Positions 44,690 to 56,822 of a stretch of 64,000 nt of DNA are shown here, in pieces. Below the pieces are notes generated by a model. The model was not told where the DNA came from. It did not search any database and was given only the letters and a program-made list of their open reading frames with translations. Both the position numbers and the translations under genes were made by a program. Location: positions 14,256,271-14,320,270 of the forward strand of contig OZ234499.1 in the NCBI GenBank assembly GCA_965153455.1. The letters are read 5' to 3'. The DNA is from Sphagnum compactum (taxonomy: Eukaryota; Bryophyta; Sphagnopsida; Sphagnales). Numbering within the stretch: the stretch's first letter is position 1; every line of letters starts with the position of its first letter.

Positions 44690-47135
44690 AACATTTTGAG
44701 CTAATCCACCTTGGCCCATGTGGACCCTTTGCTACCAAGTCTATTATAAGAACTTTTTACATCTTAACATTCATTTATGATTATAACCATTATGGCTAGG
44801 TTTTACTTCCTATAAAAGAAGAATGAAACATTCATGTGTCTCAAGCATTCTTATGTTAAAGTATATAATCAATTCAACAAATGGTCACCTAAACCCAAGA
44901 AATGTGTGTTTTTTTTACTATGACATTTTCACTATTTATGAATATAGATGTTATTTTCTAAAAAACAACCAAATATTTATACACAAAGATGTTAAATATC
45001 AATTTCACATGAGTTTTTTCCCAACAACCTATGGACTAACAAATTGTGGACCACTACTTGAAGAACCCAAATCCGTATACTACCAAGAATAAAGGCCAAA
45101 CTATCAACCACTTCAATTGAAATAATACTAGAAGTCAACTTCCATGGTTCAGACCATGATCAAGAAGTCACACAAAACTTAGGTGCTAACCCCTCCTTTT
45201 TTACAACAAATTTTGTGCATTCTTCAAATCACAGTCCAAATGTGATTACCACTTTTAATAATTAAAACCAACATGTGGGCATCTCAAAGTGGTGTAACCA
45301 CTCGTCCAAAGTGTTCATTTTTATGTTAGTAAGTTAATAAAACCTCCCAAATAGTGATAATGTGATGAATTTTTCAAAAGTTATAATTGAACCTTCACAT
45401 TTTCTTGAAGTTCCAATGGACATAGGTCGATGGAGGCAATGTAGTAGGAGATGAATTTGATACAGAAAACTAACACTTGGGTTCTAGAGGACTTGCCCTC
45501 TTGTAGGAAATCAATCATTAGAAAATTGATTTACAAAATGAAAACAAATGCAAATGGATCATTTACTAAGCTTTAAGCATGCTTGGTTGTTTATGGTTTT
45601 CAACAACAAGCAAAGGAGGATCTTGAAGAAACTTATTGGCCAATTGCAAAATCCAATACTTTTCAAACCACCATGCACTAAGAAGGCACCATGGTTGGTA
45701 GATTTTCCAACTTGACGTGAAGACCACCTTCTTGAATGGTGGAGCTTTCAAATGAATTGTTTTTCCAACAACTATAAAGTTTTGTAGAAAAGGGCTAAGA
45801 AGGAAAAGGTTGTAGGTTGTTCAAAGTGTTGTATGGGTTCTGTTAAACACCATGTATGTGGAACACCAAAACAGATGACTACTTATGTAACCAAGGGTTG
45901 GAAAAATGGATTGCGAATGGCAACATGAATTACCTTCATGGCTATAATAATGTCCTACTATTAATCCTTTACATTGATGATGTTTAATATCTCACAAGTA
46001 ACCAACCATCACTCCGAAATCCAATGGATTAGGATTAAAAATTTATAAAAATTTGAGATGATAAACCTAGGTTTATTGATTGGTTCATTAATATTGGAAT
46101 ATTTTTCCAACCAAATGGCATTAGAATCATAGAAAGAGGATATGTGGCATAAATGTTAAAAGGAATTCGGCTATGCACAATGCAATGTTTTAATTGCTCC
46201 AATGTTACTAAAAGTTAAATTGTTTCAAAATATGGGAAGTTCAAAATATGTGTAGCAGATAAACATGTGAATATTAAAGGATGGTGGGGTGTAAACGGGA
46301 TAACATGAGACCACAATTGCTTGCTTTTGGGATTTATTTTTGGGGGAACATTTTTTAGAATATTTTTTAAAAGCCTTCAAAATGTTTTTCAAATTCTTTT
46401 TAAAAATTCTTTATATTATTATGTCAAGGTTTATGTAAAAGACTTAAAAATATATGTAATTTTCAAAAGTTTTGAAGTCTATTTATAAATCCTTTTAGTG
46501 CTAAAAAACACTCGTTATAATGTTTAATGATTTTGAGAGCTTTTTATTCATCAGATATTTTTCAAATTAATTCACATGTTCCAATGATATATTATGAACC
46601 TTATTATATTAAAAAATCTTATATTTTCAACGCCAAATTAAATTACCACTTTTAAACATGAAAAAATAAGCATGCATTACACTTGTTGTGGCTCCTTTTA
46701 ATGTGATTGCACCTAGTGGGGAAGTTTAATTTCTTAATTCATACACAATTGGATATTTCATTCACATTAAACATAGTAAGAAAATTTTCCAAAAAGCTTC
46801 AAACCCTTCATTTAAATGCCACGAAACATTTTTTCAAATACATCAAAGGTATTATTGATCTACGAATTTGTTATTGTCATGGGGAGGTGAGTGTTTTTGA
46901 AAGGTTCTCAAATGTTAATTGGGCCAAAGATTTTCAATATAAAAAATCAACCACTAGTTACTTATTTATTCTTGGGTCTAGTTCTATAACATGGGGCAAC
47001 TTAAGAACCAACCATATATTGCCCTTTTGTCAACTAAAGTAAAATATATGGCCTTGGAAAATGGAATAAAAAAATCTGTTTGACTCAATAGCTTGTTTGG
47101 AAATCTTCATGTGATCACTATTACAAAAACAAGTT
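44690..47135 (+). pseudogene. Ty1/Copia-type Pol relic (integrase, reverse transcriptase, RNase H)
   Basis: The order of domains identifies a Copia polyprotein on the plus strand. Integrase core: FELIHLGPCGPF from 44,696, then FYILTFIYDYNHYG, matching the Copia ELIHxDxCGP...YxLTFIDDxSR block. RT: TWVLEDLP at 45,475 with GSFTKL and a stop before ACLVVYGFQQQ (45,577), LDVKTTFLNGG at 45,711, KVLYGFC at about 45,825, and the catalytic YIDD box at 45,970-45,981. Then GIRIIERGYVA at about 46,125. RNase H: VGKFNFLIHTQLDIS from 46,713, HFFKYIKGIIDLRICY, KKSTTSYLFILGSSSITWG and KYMALENGIKKS to about 47,080. Many stops and frameshifts make it dead. About 400 bp between 46,280 and 46,690 do not align with the polyprotein and may be a later insertion. 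Gag, protease and LTRs were not found. Confidence 0.8.
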
Positions 47136-47339
47136 ATTTAATTGAATTTTTTAGTCCAAACTACTCAAAATGATAGGCATAAAAAGACTACCCTATTAAT
47201 CTAGACAAGTTGATTTGGAACCACCATTGTGATTAATATTGTCTTTTTGATTAGCAAAGTAGGACACTATTTGATGAATCATTTTGATTAACAAACAATG
47301 AACCATTTGATTAGTCAAAATTACTACCTAAATTTAATT

Positions 47340-47495
47340 CTTTTTCCAATTTTTTTAAAAAGGTAGGTAAATAGTAAATAGGTTTAGGCATGTTGTAAAA
47401 ATGTAAGTAGGTAGGTAGTGGTAAGCCTAGCCTACTAAACTACTTTAATTTAGCCTACCTACCCTAATCCATCAAGCATGCACATACAAGTATAT
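47340..47495. repeat. GTAG/CCTA-rich degenerate tract
   Basis: Irregular GTAGGTAGG and CCTACCTACC words directly before the 269-bp duplication; same type as the 2.4 kb and 5.9 kb clusters. Confidence 0.6.
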
Positions 47496-48033
47496 GAACC
47501 TTTCACCTTCACAATGATAAACCAAGTTTTTACCAATCCAAACTACACTTCCAAAAGATGACAGTTTTTTTCAAGTTATTTATTTCACATCACCGTTTAC
47601 ATAGGTAAGTAAAAAACTTAAATAATTAATAATTAGGTTCAAGGTAGGTTGGTAGGTACGTTGCAAGATGATAAGTAGGTAAAGGAGGTAGAAGGTAAGT
47701 ATGTAGGAGGTAAGTAGGTAGATAAACCTAAGCTACCTACTTAGCCTAGGTAAGTAGGTAAATTGAACCTTTCACCTTCACAATGATAAACCAAGTTTTT
47801 ACCAATCCAAACTACACTTCCAAAAGATGACAATTTTTTTCAAGTTATTTATTGCACATCACCATTTACATAGGTAAGTAAAAAACTTAAATAATTAATA
47901 ATTAGGTTCAAGGTAGGTTGGTAGGTACGTTGCAAGATGATAAGTAGGTAAAGGAGGTAGAAGGTAAGTATGTAGGAGGTAAGTAGGTAGGTAAATAAAC
48001 CTAAGCTACCTACTTAGCCTAGGTAAGTAGGTA
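47496..48033 (+). repeat. 269-bp tandem duplication, two near-identical copies
   Basis: GAACCTTTCACCTTCACAAT begins both copies, at 47,496 and 47,765. The copies differ by only a handful of substitutions and one four-base indel. Each ends with the near-perfect palindrome ACCTACTTAGCCTAGGTAAG-TAGGT. Confidence 0.92.
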
Positions 48034-48509
48034 GATAAACCTCGGCTACGTATGTGTTTAAATAGTTGTTTATGAAATTGCCATTTGGAAGGAATGTTCA
48101 CTTGGAATACAACAAAGCCTCTCCAATTCAAAAGAAGTTGTTGAAATAATTAGTTAATCCATGTTTTAGGACTAATATGGAACATTTTATATGCCAAAAG
48201 GAGTCACCCTAACTTGCAACCATCATAATTTTAAAGGTCACAAAAAATCTTACTAAATGATAAACATGAATTAAGGATCTTGTGATGAAATACGGATCTG
48301 AACACCCATGTGGAACATATATGCCTTTTGAGGTGAATTGATTACAGTTCATATGTGTTATTCATGTGGATCTACCAATCGATGTAACAAAATTTGTGAC
48401 AAGGGAGGTGCATGATGCAACCATAAAACTCATGCAAGCAAATTGTCCAAATGTTTTTTTCATATTAACCCATGTCCTACATTTTCTTTCTTTCTATGTG
48501 TTTCAAGTT

Positions 48510-49160
48510 TAGCATTGGAACTAGTTACATACATGATCATTGATGTGGGTGTTTATGTGAATGGTAGGTGTTGTTAATTGTGAAGTTGTTGAAAATTGCA
48601 AGTGGAAGTCCTTACTCATGTAATTGTGGATAATTTCAGACCGTGTGGTGTATCTTCATACTAGTTGCGCCTAGACACAAAGGATGTCTTCACTTAGAAG
48701 GATTTGGGTCTGGTAAAGAATGCATATTGTCACCTCAAGAAAATTTGAAAAATTGTGATGATTGGGTGCTTGACATGTTTTTTAAGGCTTCTATTGACAT
48801 TCAACAATCGATGTTCAAGTTGGTCATGAAATAAAATATTTTGCTTGTCGTGGTTAAATTGACATATGTGAATCTTCTTATGCACATATGGTGTAATTTT
48901 CAACATTTAAAGTGCTCTTCATTTGTTTTAGAGTATTTCAAATTGGTAAAGATTACCATGGTACAAAACCTTTGTAACGTGGAAAATGAACAATATTTTA
49001 GTCATTTGATGTTTTTAAAATCCAAGTTTGACAGTCAACTCCATATCAACCTGTGTTTAGTGATTACAATGTTCTCCCATAAATTGTTATGTAACTTGTT
49101 AAATTTTTATATACAAATGCATATCGACAATAATGTGCAAAACATCTTGAGATGGTGTAA
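48510..49160 (+). pseudogene. hAT transposase relic, family B, C-terminal fragment
   Basis: More degraded relative of the 9,148-11,884 element. Reading through stops: ALELVTYMIIDV near 48,515 corresponds to TLELAARFVTSHLMDV there; IDIQQSMFKLVMK with a stop, then LTYVNLLMHIWCNF, corresponds to LDMQSNIFKITVK...HVNLLTRLWWTL; and EYFKLVKITMVQNLCNVENE with FSHLMFLKSKFD corresponds to the dimerisation block RSVEDERTFSTLSFMKSRLK. The last part, VITMFSHKLLCNLLNFYIQM, matches the VRMYSQTFYTLNTFPYDA end. The match covers the last ~200 residues only; N-terminal parts were not found upstream. Confidence 0.65.
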
Positions 49161-50775
49161 GAGTTTAGTTGATTTAAGGCTCTAATTATGTAATTTTCTA
49201 ATGCAAAAGTTGGGCTTTCTTTCATTTAGATTTTGTTAAGATAGAAACACCTAAAACCGTTAGTAAACCATGCCCTATTACAACCTTCCTAAACCATTAC
49301 GATATGCTTATGAATGAAAATGTGACTATAATATCTCTCAATTTAAGGTTCTTTATTAAATAGTTTAAAATTACAATCCAAATCATTTCAAATACTTTCA
49401 AATCAAGCCCATTCCATGGCCTATTTTGTGACCTTGGTTTTAGGATTGTCTCTTTGACCATATGAAAGGCTCTTTATGCAAGATTTGAAATGCTACACCC
49501 ACCATTCACAAGGGAGCCTAATAGTAATACATGGTGCCCCTATCAAAATTCTTTATAAATTCATAATTCATTGAATTTTTTAACAAATCTATTTCAACTT
49601 TGGTCAAGTTTAAAATCCTCTTGTATTTAAGAGGAAAATGATTGTAAAAAAGGAGGGGGTGGGGGGAGCCTAATTTAGACAATGTGTGATTTTGGGTGCC
49701 TTACATGTGTTTATTGGAGTTGTAAGTGGGTTTGGGGATTCTTGAATAAGTACCACTTCTAAATTATACAATAAGCTTAACACATGAATGTTGGTGATTT
49801 AGGCAAGTTTTGGTGTGTCCATGACATGGTTTATGTGAATTGAATGTGGCTAGTATGGTGTTGTGTTCAATTCAACTTGTCTTGCAAGACACTTGGGTAA
49901 TTTAATGGAGGATTTAATTTAATCCCCTCACAAGTGAGAGTTTCTCACTTGGAGTTTTTTAATTTTGTGTTTTTTTATGTTACATGTAGGCTCCTTTTGG
50001 ACTCTCAAATCTTCATGGTCCAATGGACAATTACCTAAATTTTTTTCTACTTGGGAAGTGCCACTAGCCAAAAATCTGACAAACACTCAAACCCTTGTAG
50101 CCAAAATGTGGCGTGCTTGGAAAAAAAAAAGGGTCATATTAAACTCAATTTCCCCAAAAGAATTCACCATCACATAATCTTGTGAACGAATTATGCATGT
50201 GGAAACTCATCAATGGGTCGCCAATAAAAATAAAAATTAATAAAATAAAATAAAATACTAGAACCAAAACATCAGTGCAAATGTAAAATAAGTATCTATT
50301 TTTTTGGTTCCATAAATAGGTTTAGTTCCATAGGAAAAATTGCAAGTTTGAGCTCCAAGATAGCTATGTAGACTTAGTTTTATCAAGCTACAAAATTAGT
50401 GGGAAAATCAATCACAAGTTCAACACTAATTTTGGCGCTGCTGAAGCTGATTAACAAGATAATTGAAAAAAAAAAAAAAAAAAAACACCCAACATCCAGA
50501 TTGCTATATTTGGTTATAGTAAAGTATATCTTGGATTAATAGCCAGAGATATTATTGGCTAAATCTTTCTAGGGATATGGCCATCACTTGTTCAACATCT
50601 TCTTCCTATTTGAGAATTGCCATGTGGTAGGTACCTACCAAACCCAATGGTAGGTACCTAATATAATAACTCATGCTATATCCCTAAAAATCTGGATTCA
50701 CCATTTTTATTGGAATTTTATTGATTCCAGCTTTCTAGTGAGTGCCCAATTAAGCAGCCCAATCTACTGAGACTG

Positions 50776-50798
50776 AGGTTTAGGGTTTAGGGTTTAGG
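50776..50798 (+). repeat. Telomere-like TTTAGGG tract
   Basis: GGTTTAGGGTTTAGGGTTTA, three units; inverse tracts at 50,937-50,955 and 51,511-51,530. Confidence 0.8.
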
Positions 50799-51510
50799 CT
50801 TGTGCACCACTACCAACATATAATAACCTCATCATACCTCCTAACAAATTGTATGCTTTTGTGTAGTGAAGAAATTTTCAGGGTTAATCCTCTAATTAGA
50901 GTAGTTGTGTCTTTCAAGAAAACTTTGCAATCTACACTAAACCCTAAACCCTAACAAAACCAGTTGGTTTGAAATTGGGTGAAATTCTTTTGAAGGAAGC
51001 CTTCAAACATGGCACCCCTTAAAATCACAGGTTACTTTCTAAACCCTCTACCCTAAACAGGTTTCCCGGACATAACTAGTGTTTCATTTTATTGTGTTGC
51101 ACTAGTAGGCCTATCCTGACATGAAATGTCCTTCATATAGTATATCTGGTTCAGGGTTCTTTTCTTTTTTCTTTTATTTCTTTTTTGCTTTTTCAATTTT
51201 GTGAAATTGAAATTTTGGCTAATTTTACGGAAAGTTAGAAAAAAATTACCAAATTTTGTATCTAATTGGTGTTGTACATAATCACATATTGTAATAATTT
51301 CTGACTTTCATTCCATTCCATTTCGATGAAATGGGAATAATATATTGTTGGATTTTATGTGCGCTTGACAATGTTATGCTATTAATCCGAACGCCATCTA
51401 ATCGCCATGAAAACCTTGGCCAAAAATTTCATTGCAAAACACAACACACAAACAGAAAAGGAAGAGGTGGTGGAGAAGAAAACACAATAGCACACACACA
51501 AGGTCCTAAC

Positions 51511-51530
51511 TCTAAACCCTAAACCCTAAC
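51511..51530 (-). repeat. Telomere-like CCCTAAA tract
   Basis: TCTAAACCCTAAACCCTAAC, two and a half units. Confidence 0.75.
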
Positions 51531-52204
51531 TCAATGACATGAACTATATAGTAGTGTACTTTCATTTGATTAACCTGAGCTTCCTACTTTATTATTATTA
51601 TTGTTGCTGTTGTTGGTGTTATTATTGTTTATTATTATCAATTCATGGGTTAGGAAATGACCTTGATCTGCCATAATAATATTATTATTACTAAAACATG
51701 ATTTTTTTTTTAAAAAGAAAAAGGAATTAATGTCTTCTGACACAAGAATTGAGATAAAAAAAAGACAAAGAAGTTTTGGCCATTACTATTTGACTCTTAC
51801 ACAAAGCTTTTATTTTAAATCAAATTTAAAGATTTAAAAATAAATAAAAATACCCACTTGTTGTTTTTAGTGGTCTCATCATTTTTGGGCTTTTGACTTC
51901 TACTTTTAGAGACTTATCTTATGTGTAAAGTTTTCCAGTATATATATATAATTATTACTATTATTTTTCAAGAATATTTTTTTTATAAAAAATTTGTGCA
52001 AATAGTTGACTTGTGGTGAATTTGTTTTTCATGCCAAAAAAATTTGGTTTGTTTCATAAAGGAAAAGTTTTGTTTGTGTTTGCAACCCAAAAATTTTTTT
52101 AAAAAATGGTCATAATTTTTTTGAAAGTTTGCACCAATGTTTTTTACCCAGATCTGGTTCTGGATTTGGTTTCTCTTCACATGTGAAAACCAAACAACAA
52201 GTTG

Positions 52205-53235
52205 CACCCTTTGAAGTACCTAACCCAAGGGTTAGGTTTAGGTGACCCAGACCTCATCTAGAACCCTTTTGGTGGAACTGGCACAAGCTCAGATTGTGGA
52301 ATTAGGGTTTTTTTTTTTTTTTTTTTTTTTTTTTGTGGGTCTCTTTTTTTCTTTTCTTTTTTCCTTGCTAAAAATTGGAACTTTGAAATTAAATTCTTGT
52401 AAATAAGTTCAGGTTTTTAATGAAGACACACACATTGAAGGTTTTTGAAAACTTAGCAAGTAAGTTATTGAACTTTATATGTAATTGATAAGTTCTAATT
52501 TGTTGTAAATTTTGATACTACTTTCGTAATTTTTAGTTTTAGCTTGTTGTAAAACTCTATATGTATAAAATTCACAATCTTGGGGGGAGTGTTAGCATGC
52601 TCATGGAACTAAACCTTGTTTTTAAATAAGGCTTGAATGTTCTTTTTAAATTTGGAAAATTTTATCAAAATCAAAATTGCAAGTTTAGAAATTTTAAGAA
52701 CCAGGTTCAAACCCACAACTGAAAAACTTGCCACATTTTTTTTTAATGCCAAAATCAAGAACTAAACGTTTTTTGAAAAGGGAAAAGCCAATTTCAAGTT
52801 TGGAGTGTTAACTCGAAGGTTTAGGTTTGTATAACTTGGACCTAAATTGACACCCTTTTGGTGGAACTAACATAAGAACCCAAAACATTTTTTCAAAAAG
52901 AAACTCGAGTTTAAATAAGGAAGATGAACTTTTTGAAAAGTTGGTAAGTAGACTTAATTTTGTCACTAATTAATTAAATTTTTAATTAGTTGTGTTGAAC
53001 TTTAATTAGTTCTCCCCAATTTTTGTCTCCCCAATTTTAGTTTGTTGTAAAAAAAAATTTACTTATGCAATATCTAGTCTTGAGGAGTGTGTAGTGTGTA
53101 CATGAAAACAAACATGGTTTTTGCAATCAAATTTCCAAGGCTTCTTAATTTGATTTTTTTTTTAATTTTAAAGGTTTAAAATTTGAAGAACCAAGCTCAA
53201 ACCTTACATCTTGGTAGAAACAATTTTAATGTGAA
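52205..53235 (+). repeat. Diverged tandem duplication, ~590-bp period
   Basis: ACCCTTTTGGTGGAACT occurs at about 52,262 and 52,851. Further pairs in the same order: TTTAGNTTGTTGTAAAA (52,535 / 53,035), GAGGAGTG or GGGGAGTG, and AAGAACCARGYTCAAACC (52,698 / 53,179). A T-run of about 26 at 52,309-52,334 is only in copy 1. Confidence 0.55.
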
Positions 53236-56169
53236 AACCATGATCAAAGGTAATATTTAAAGAGGGAGAACTAGAGGTTGTCTTCAAAAGGAAGAATAGG
53301 CCAACACTAGATTGCACCCCATGAAAATTTCTCAAGTGTATCTCACATTGAATGGGTCCAATAGGTACAATGTGAATGCAACCTACCATTTTGGGACACC
53401 TGCAAATGCGGTCATTTTGATAGAATCTATAAGTGCTAGTTGTCTTCATATATGGTGAGAAAGAATTGGATCCAAGGTTTGTTAATAAAACAAAATAATT
53501 ATGTCATGGGCCAACTTAAACATTGAAATCTTTCACAATATGATAACAATCTTTACACCATTCATTATTAGGTAATTAATTTTGGTATTGGATAAGTGTT
53601 ATTCAATTTATAAACATTAAATATAGATCAAAATAATGAACTTCAATTCATTTGTGTTAAAAACATATCAAAATTTAGGGTAATGTTGTAGCTCTAGCTT
53701 TAGATTCATAACAAAGGTTGGGGCCAAAAAAAAAAAAAGGGAGATGAACCAAAGAAAATGAAACACATTTTCAAATTTTGACATGTGTGTGAATAAAAGG
53801 AAGCACTTCTATCAATTACATTCCCACTTTGGGAGTTGGGATTTCTAAAGTGTTTTAAAACGTTTATGATAAAGTTTAAAATTCAAAGTTAAAATACGTC
53901 TAAATTTAACGATCTTTGTGTCATTGGAAAGATTTCAATAAGAACTATAAATGTTAAGTTTCAAGTGTCCAAAAAAATGCCATTTTCTAATAATGATGAA
54001 TGTTTAAAGTTGATGTACATAACTTGCCAATAATAGTTCTAACCATTCATTGCACTATTTGGAAAAACAAATTTGGATGCCCTAATCAAGTTCTTGATTA
54101 AGCTTTTAAAGGTCTCAACAAGAGCTATAACAAATTGGTCTTGCGATGAGTTATGAACCTCAAGAGTACATCAAGATTTTTTGATTTGGGAATGTGATAT
54201 TAGGAATGAAGACAATTTCCCATTTTTAAGAAGGCCCATTGAGAGCTACAAAATATATAATATGTAAAAGAGTAGTTTCTCATACAAGGGTCCGTGTGGT
54301 GATGAATCCAAGTGAGTTGTTTTGAATTTTGAACTAAGTTTTCACTTTACTAACATGAAAGACGTCACCTTTGTCTATTCTTTGATCATGATCCATCAAA
54401 ATGACAAATATTTTAGAAGATTACATGATAGAAAAATTCAATACACTTGAGCATAAATTCTTTTTAATGAATGTAAATTTTGATTAGGCTCAAAATGCAA
54501 ATGGAAAATACATTTTAAATTTTTATCAAATTCTTTTCAAGATGAAATGAAATAACATGTGTTGAATCTATAAATAAAAAGTTGACAAATGCTTCTAACT
54601 ACATGTTTTTAAAAAAAACACTACTAGAGGATATTAGTACACTAATTTGAACAAAGTAGCTTTGATTGTTCAATCAACCTAAGAACCCCAAAAATATAAT
54701 CCCACGTAATATCTAAGTTCAAAGGAGGCTACAAGACTATTCTAATACACAAACATACATGCTTTGTACTTATATTCACAAGGTTGTAATTTGTACCAAT
54801 GTTGGTGGGTTATTGAGTTTAAACTCAGTTATCAACCTAGGTATTGATAACCTATCAACTAGTTATTGATTTTTAAAATAATTGGTTAATAAGCTCATCA
54901 CCTAGTATTGAATTTTCAAATTTTAATAACCTACTTGGATGACCTAGCTATCATCCAAGTAGGTTATAAATGCTAAACATGTTTATGATATTAAATTTTT
55001 TTTTTAAAATTATAACCAATTAATAACTAGTAAGATAATTGATGGTTATCGAACAATTATTTGATAACCTACCCTAATGCATAACTAATAATTTTACTCA
55101 AAAAATGTTGATAGTCTAATGAACACCCCAAAAGAATTGATATTGATAATCTGACCAACACCCAATTATTATTTTTAAAAACATACCAAGAAATTATGAA
55201 AAAAATAAAATCGACACTAGTTTGTACCACCATCCCTTGGGAGAAAGCATCCAAATCAATATTGTCAAGACTCTAAAAGGCACATGATCAATCTCACCCC
55301 CTTTATTTATCTCCTTTACTTTCATGTTAATGCAAGAATGGACATTAGAAGGAACTATATATGCATGGTTTGCATGTGAGATTTTCAAACTTGAAATAAT
55401 ATCAATTATTTATTTTTTGCTTGCCTTGTAATTGAATAAAACTACATGCCAAAATGCTTTCTTTGAACTATTTTCCTTAAACACAAGAGTAAAAGATAAT
55501 TGGAGCCATTAAACATACCAGTGTTACAACATTTGATCAACCAATACTTCAACCATGTCGGTTTCATCATTTGTCCAAATTACAATTGGTCAATGTAGTA
55601 TAGACATTGATTTTTTTTCAAATTTTCTAAGCCAATGCCGTTATTGGAATTTAGTAACTCATCTTCCCCACCTTGCCCCATTAAAAAAAAACTTAAATTG
55701 AAGATTTGAATTTATCACTAAAATAGTCATTTGTATTATAAGCTTCAAGGTTTTTCAAAATCTTTCGTTGCTTTAACTTGGAGGACAATACAAGGAACAT
55801 TGTGATGAGATTTGGCTTTTAGATGGGTCTTTTTTATATACAAATGTCATCATTTTTTTGTTTGTTTTTGCAATTTCACAAAATACACATATCATTGAAT
55901 TGATCCATATCATGCTTTTACATAACTATTTTTATGCACTTGGATTAATCATAATGAGGTCAAAATAATACCTCCAACTATAAATGTTACCCTAAACCCC
56001 CAAAATTTAATAATAGTACACATGACAGGTTTAGTGTAATGGAAAAAGAGACCCTTGGCAGTCAGAACAGGTGTATACATATGGGGCACTATGAAGTGAA
56101 GTGCTTGCAGCTGCAACAAGACACACATACATGATCATGTGGTCTAGAGTCTGAAAGGTAAAGTACAAT
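53236..56169. other. Non-coding AT-rich region
   Basis: No gene recognised. 54,790-55,180 is full of short inverted ATAACC/GGTTAT words, including the 17-bp perfect hairpin annotated separately. Confidence 0.4.
54926..54967. repeat. Perfect 17-bp inverted repeat (hairpin, 8-nt loop)
   Basis: ATAACCTACTTGGATGA (54,926-54,942) and its exact reverse complement at 54,951-54,967, separated by CCTAGCTA. Confidence 0.9.
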
Positions 56170-56283
56170 AAATTTTGCTATCTGGAGTCACATACTGAGC
56201 ACCGGCCAAATTTTGCTGTCTGGAGTCACATACTGAGCACCGGTCAAATTTTGCTGTCTGGAGTCACATACTGAGCACCGGTC
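56170..56283 (+). repeat. 38-bp tandem repeat, three units
   Basis: AAATTTTGCTRTCTGGAGTC starts units at 56,170, 56,208 and 56,246, each ending GAGCACCGGYC. Nearly identical copies. Confidence 0.92.
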
Positions 56284-56427
56284 GAGATGCTCTCAGTACC
56301 GAGTATACTGACTTCCCTTAACTTACAAGTTTTGAGTCAAAGTTAAAACATGCATTACTTAATCTTCGGGAACACACAACACAAAACACCCTCCTCAATT
56401 ACTAGTGAAATGACTTCAGTACTTGAA

Positions 56428-56550
56428 AGTGTGAGAGTACCTACCTACCTACCTACTCCACCACCCCTCTCATCAGCCCTGAACAGACCAAAAACTGCAA
56501 AGGAGTAATTTGGAGGTTCCTCCTGGATGGATGGATGGATGGATGGATGT
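56428..56550. repeat. (CCTA)n and (GGAT)n microsatellites
   Basis: (CCTA)n at about 56,437-56,457 and (GGAT)n at 56,525-56,549, read directly; the DNA between them is of mixed complexity without a recognised gene. Confidence 0.8.
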
Positions 56551-56822
56551 ACATTTTGGTTGGATTGTTGTTAGAGTAATCATTTTGAAGAAATCAGATC
56601 TGAAGCTCCAAATTTTTTTTCATGAGTGGATTTAATTTTTACTAATTTTTACTTTGCTTTAGATTCAGATTTTTGTTTTTTTTCATTTGATAATATTTTT
56701 GGTATATAAGGTGACATGAGCGAGCTCATTAATTAAGATATAGCAACTTGCACCAAATTTGTCTTTGTTGAGTTTATTTTGGTTCTGGATTTATAGAGAA
56801 TACTGTTTGCTCTTGCCTATTT

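Larger units (their letters stand above)
49190..52200. other. Non-coding region with telobox tracts
   Basis: No gene recognised. Contains a poly-A run near 50,467-50,485, the perfect palindrome TGGTAGGTACCTACCA at 50,625-50,640, three telomere-like tracts between 50,776 and 51,530, and (ATT)n near 51,590-51,640. Confidence 0.4.

Noticed and set aside
50467-50485. Poly-A run as a SINE or LINE tail
   Set aside because: No internal promoter boxes, RT sequence or target duplication next to it.
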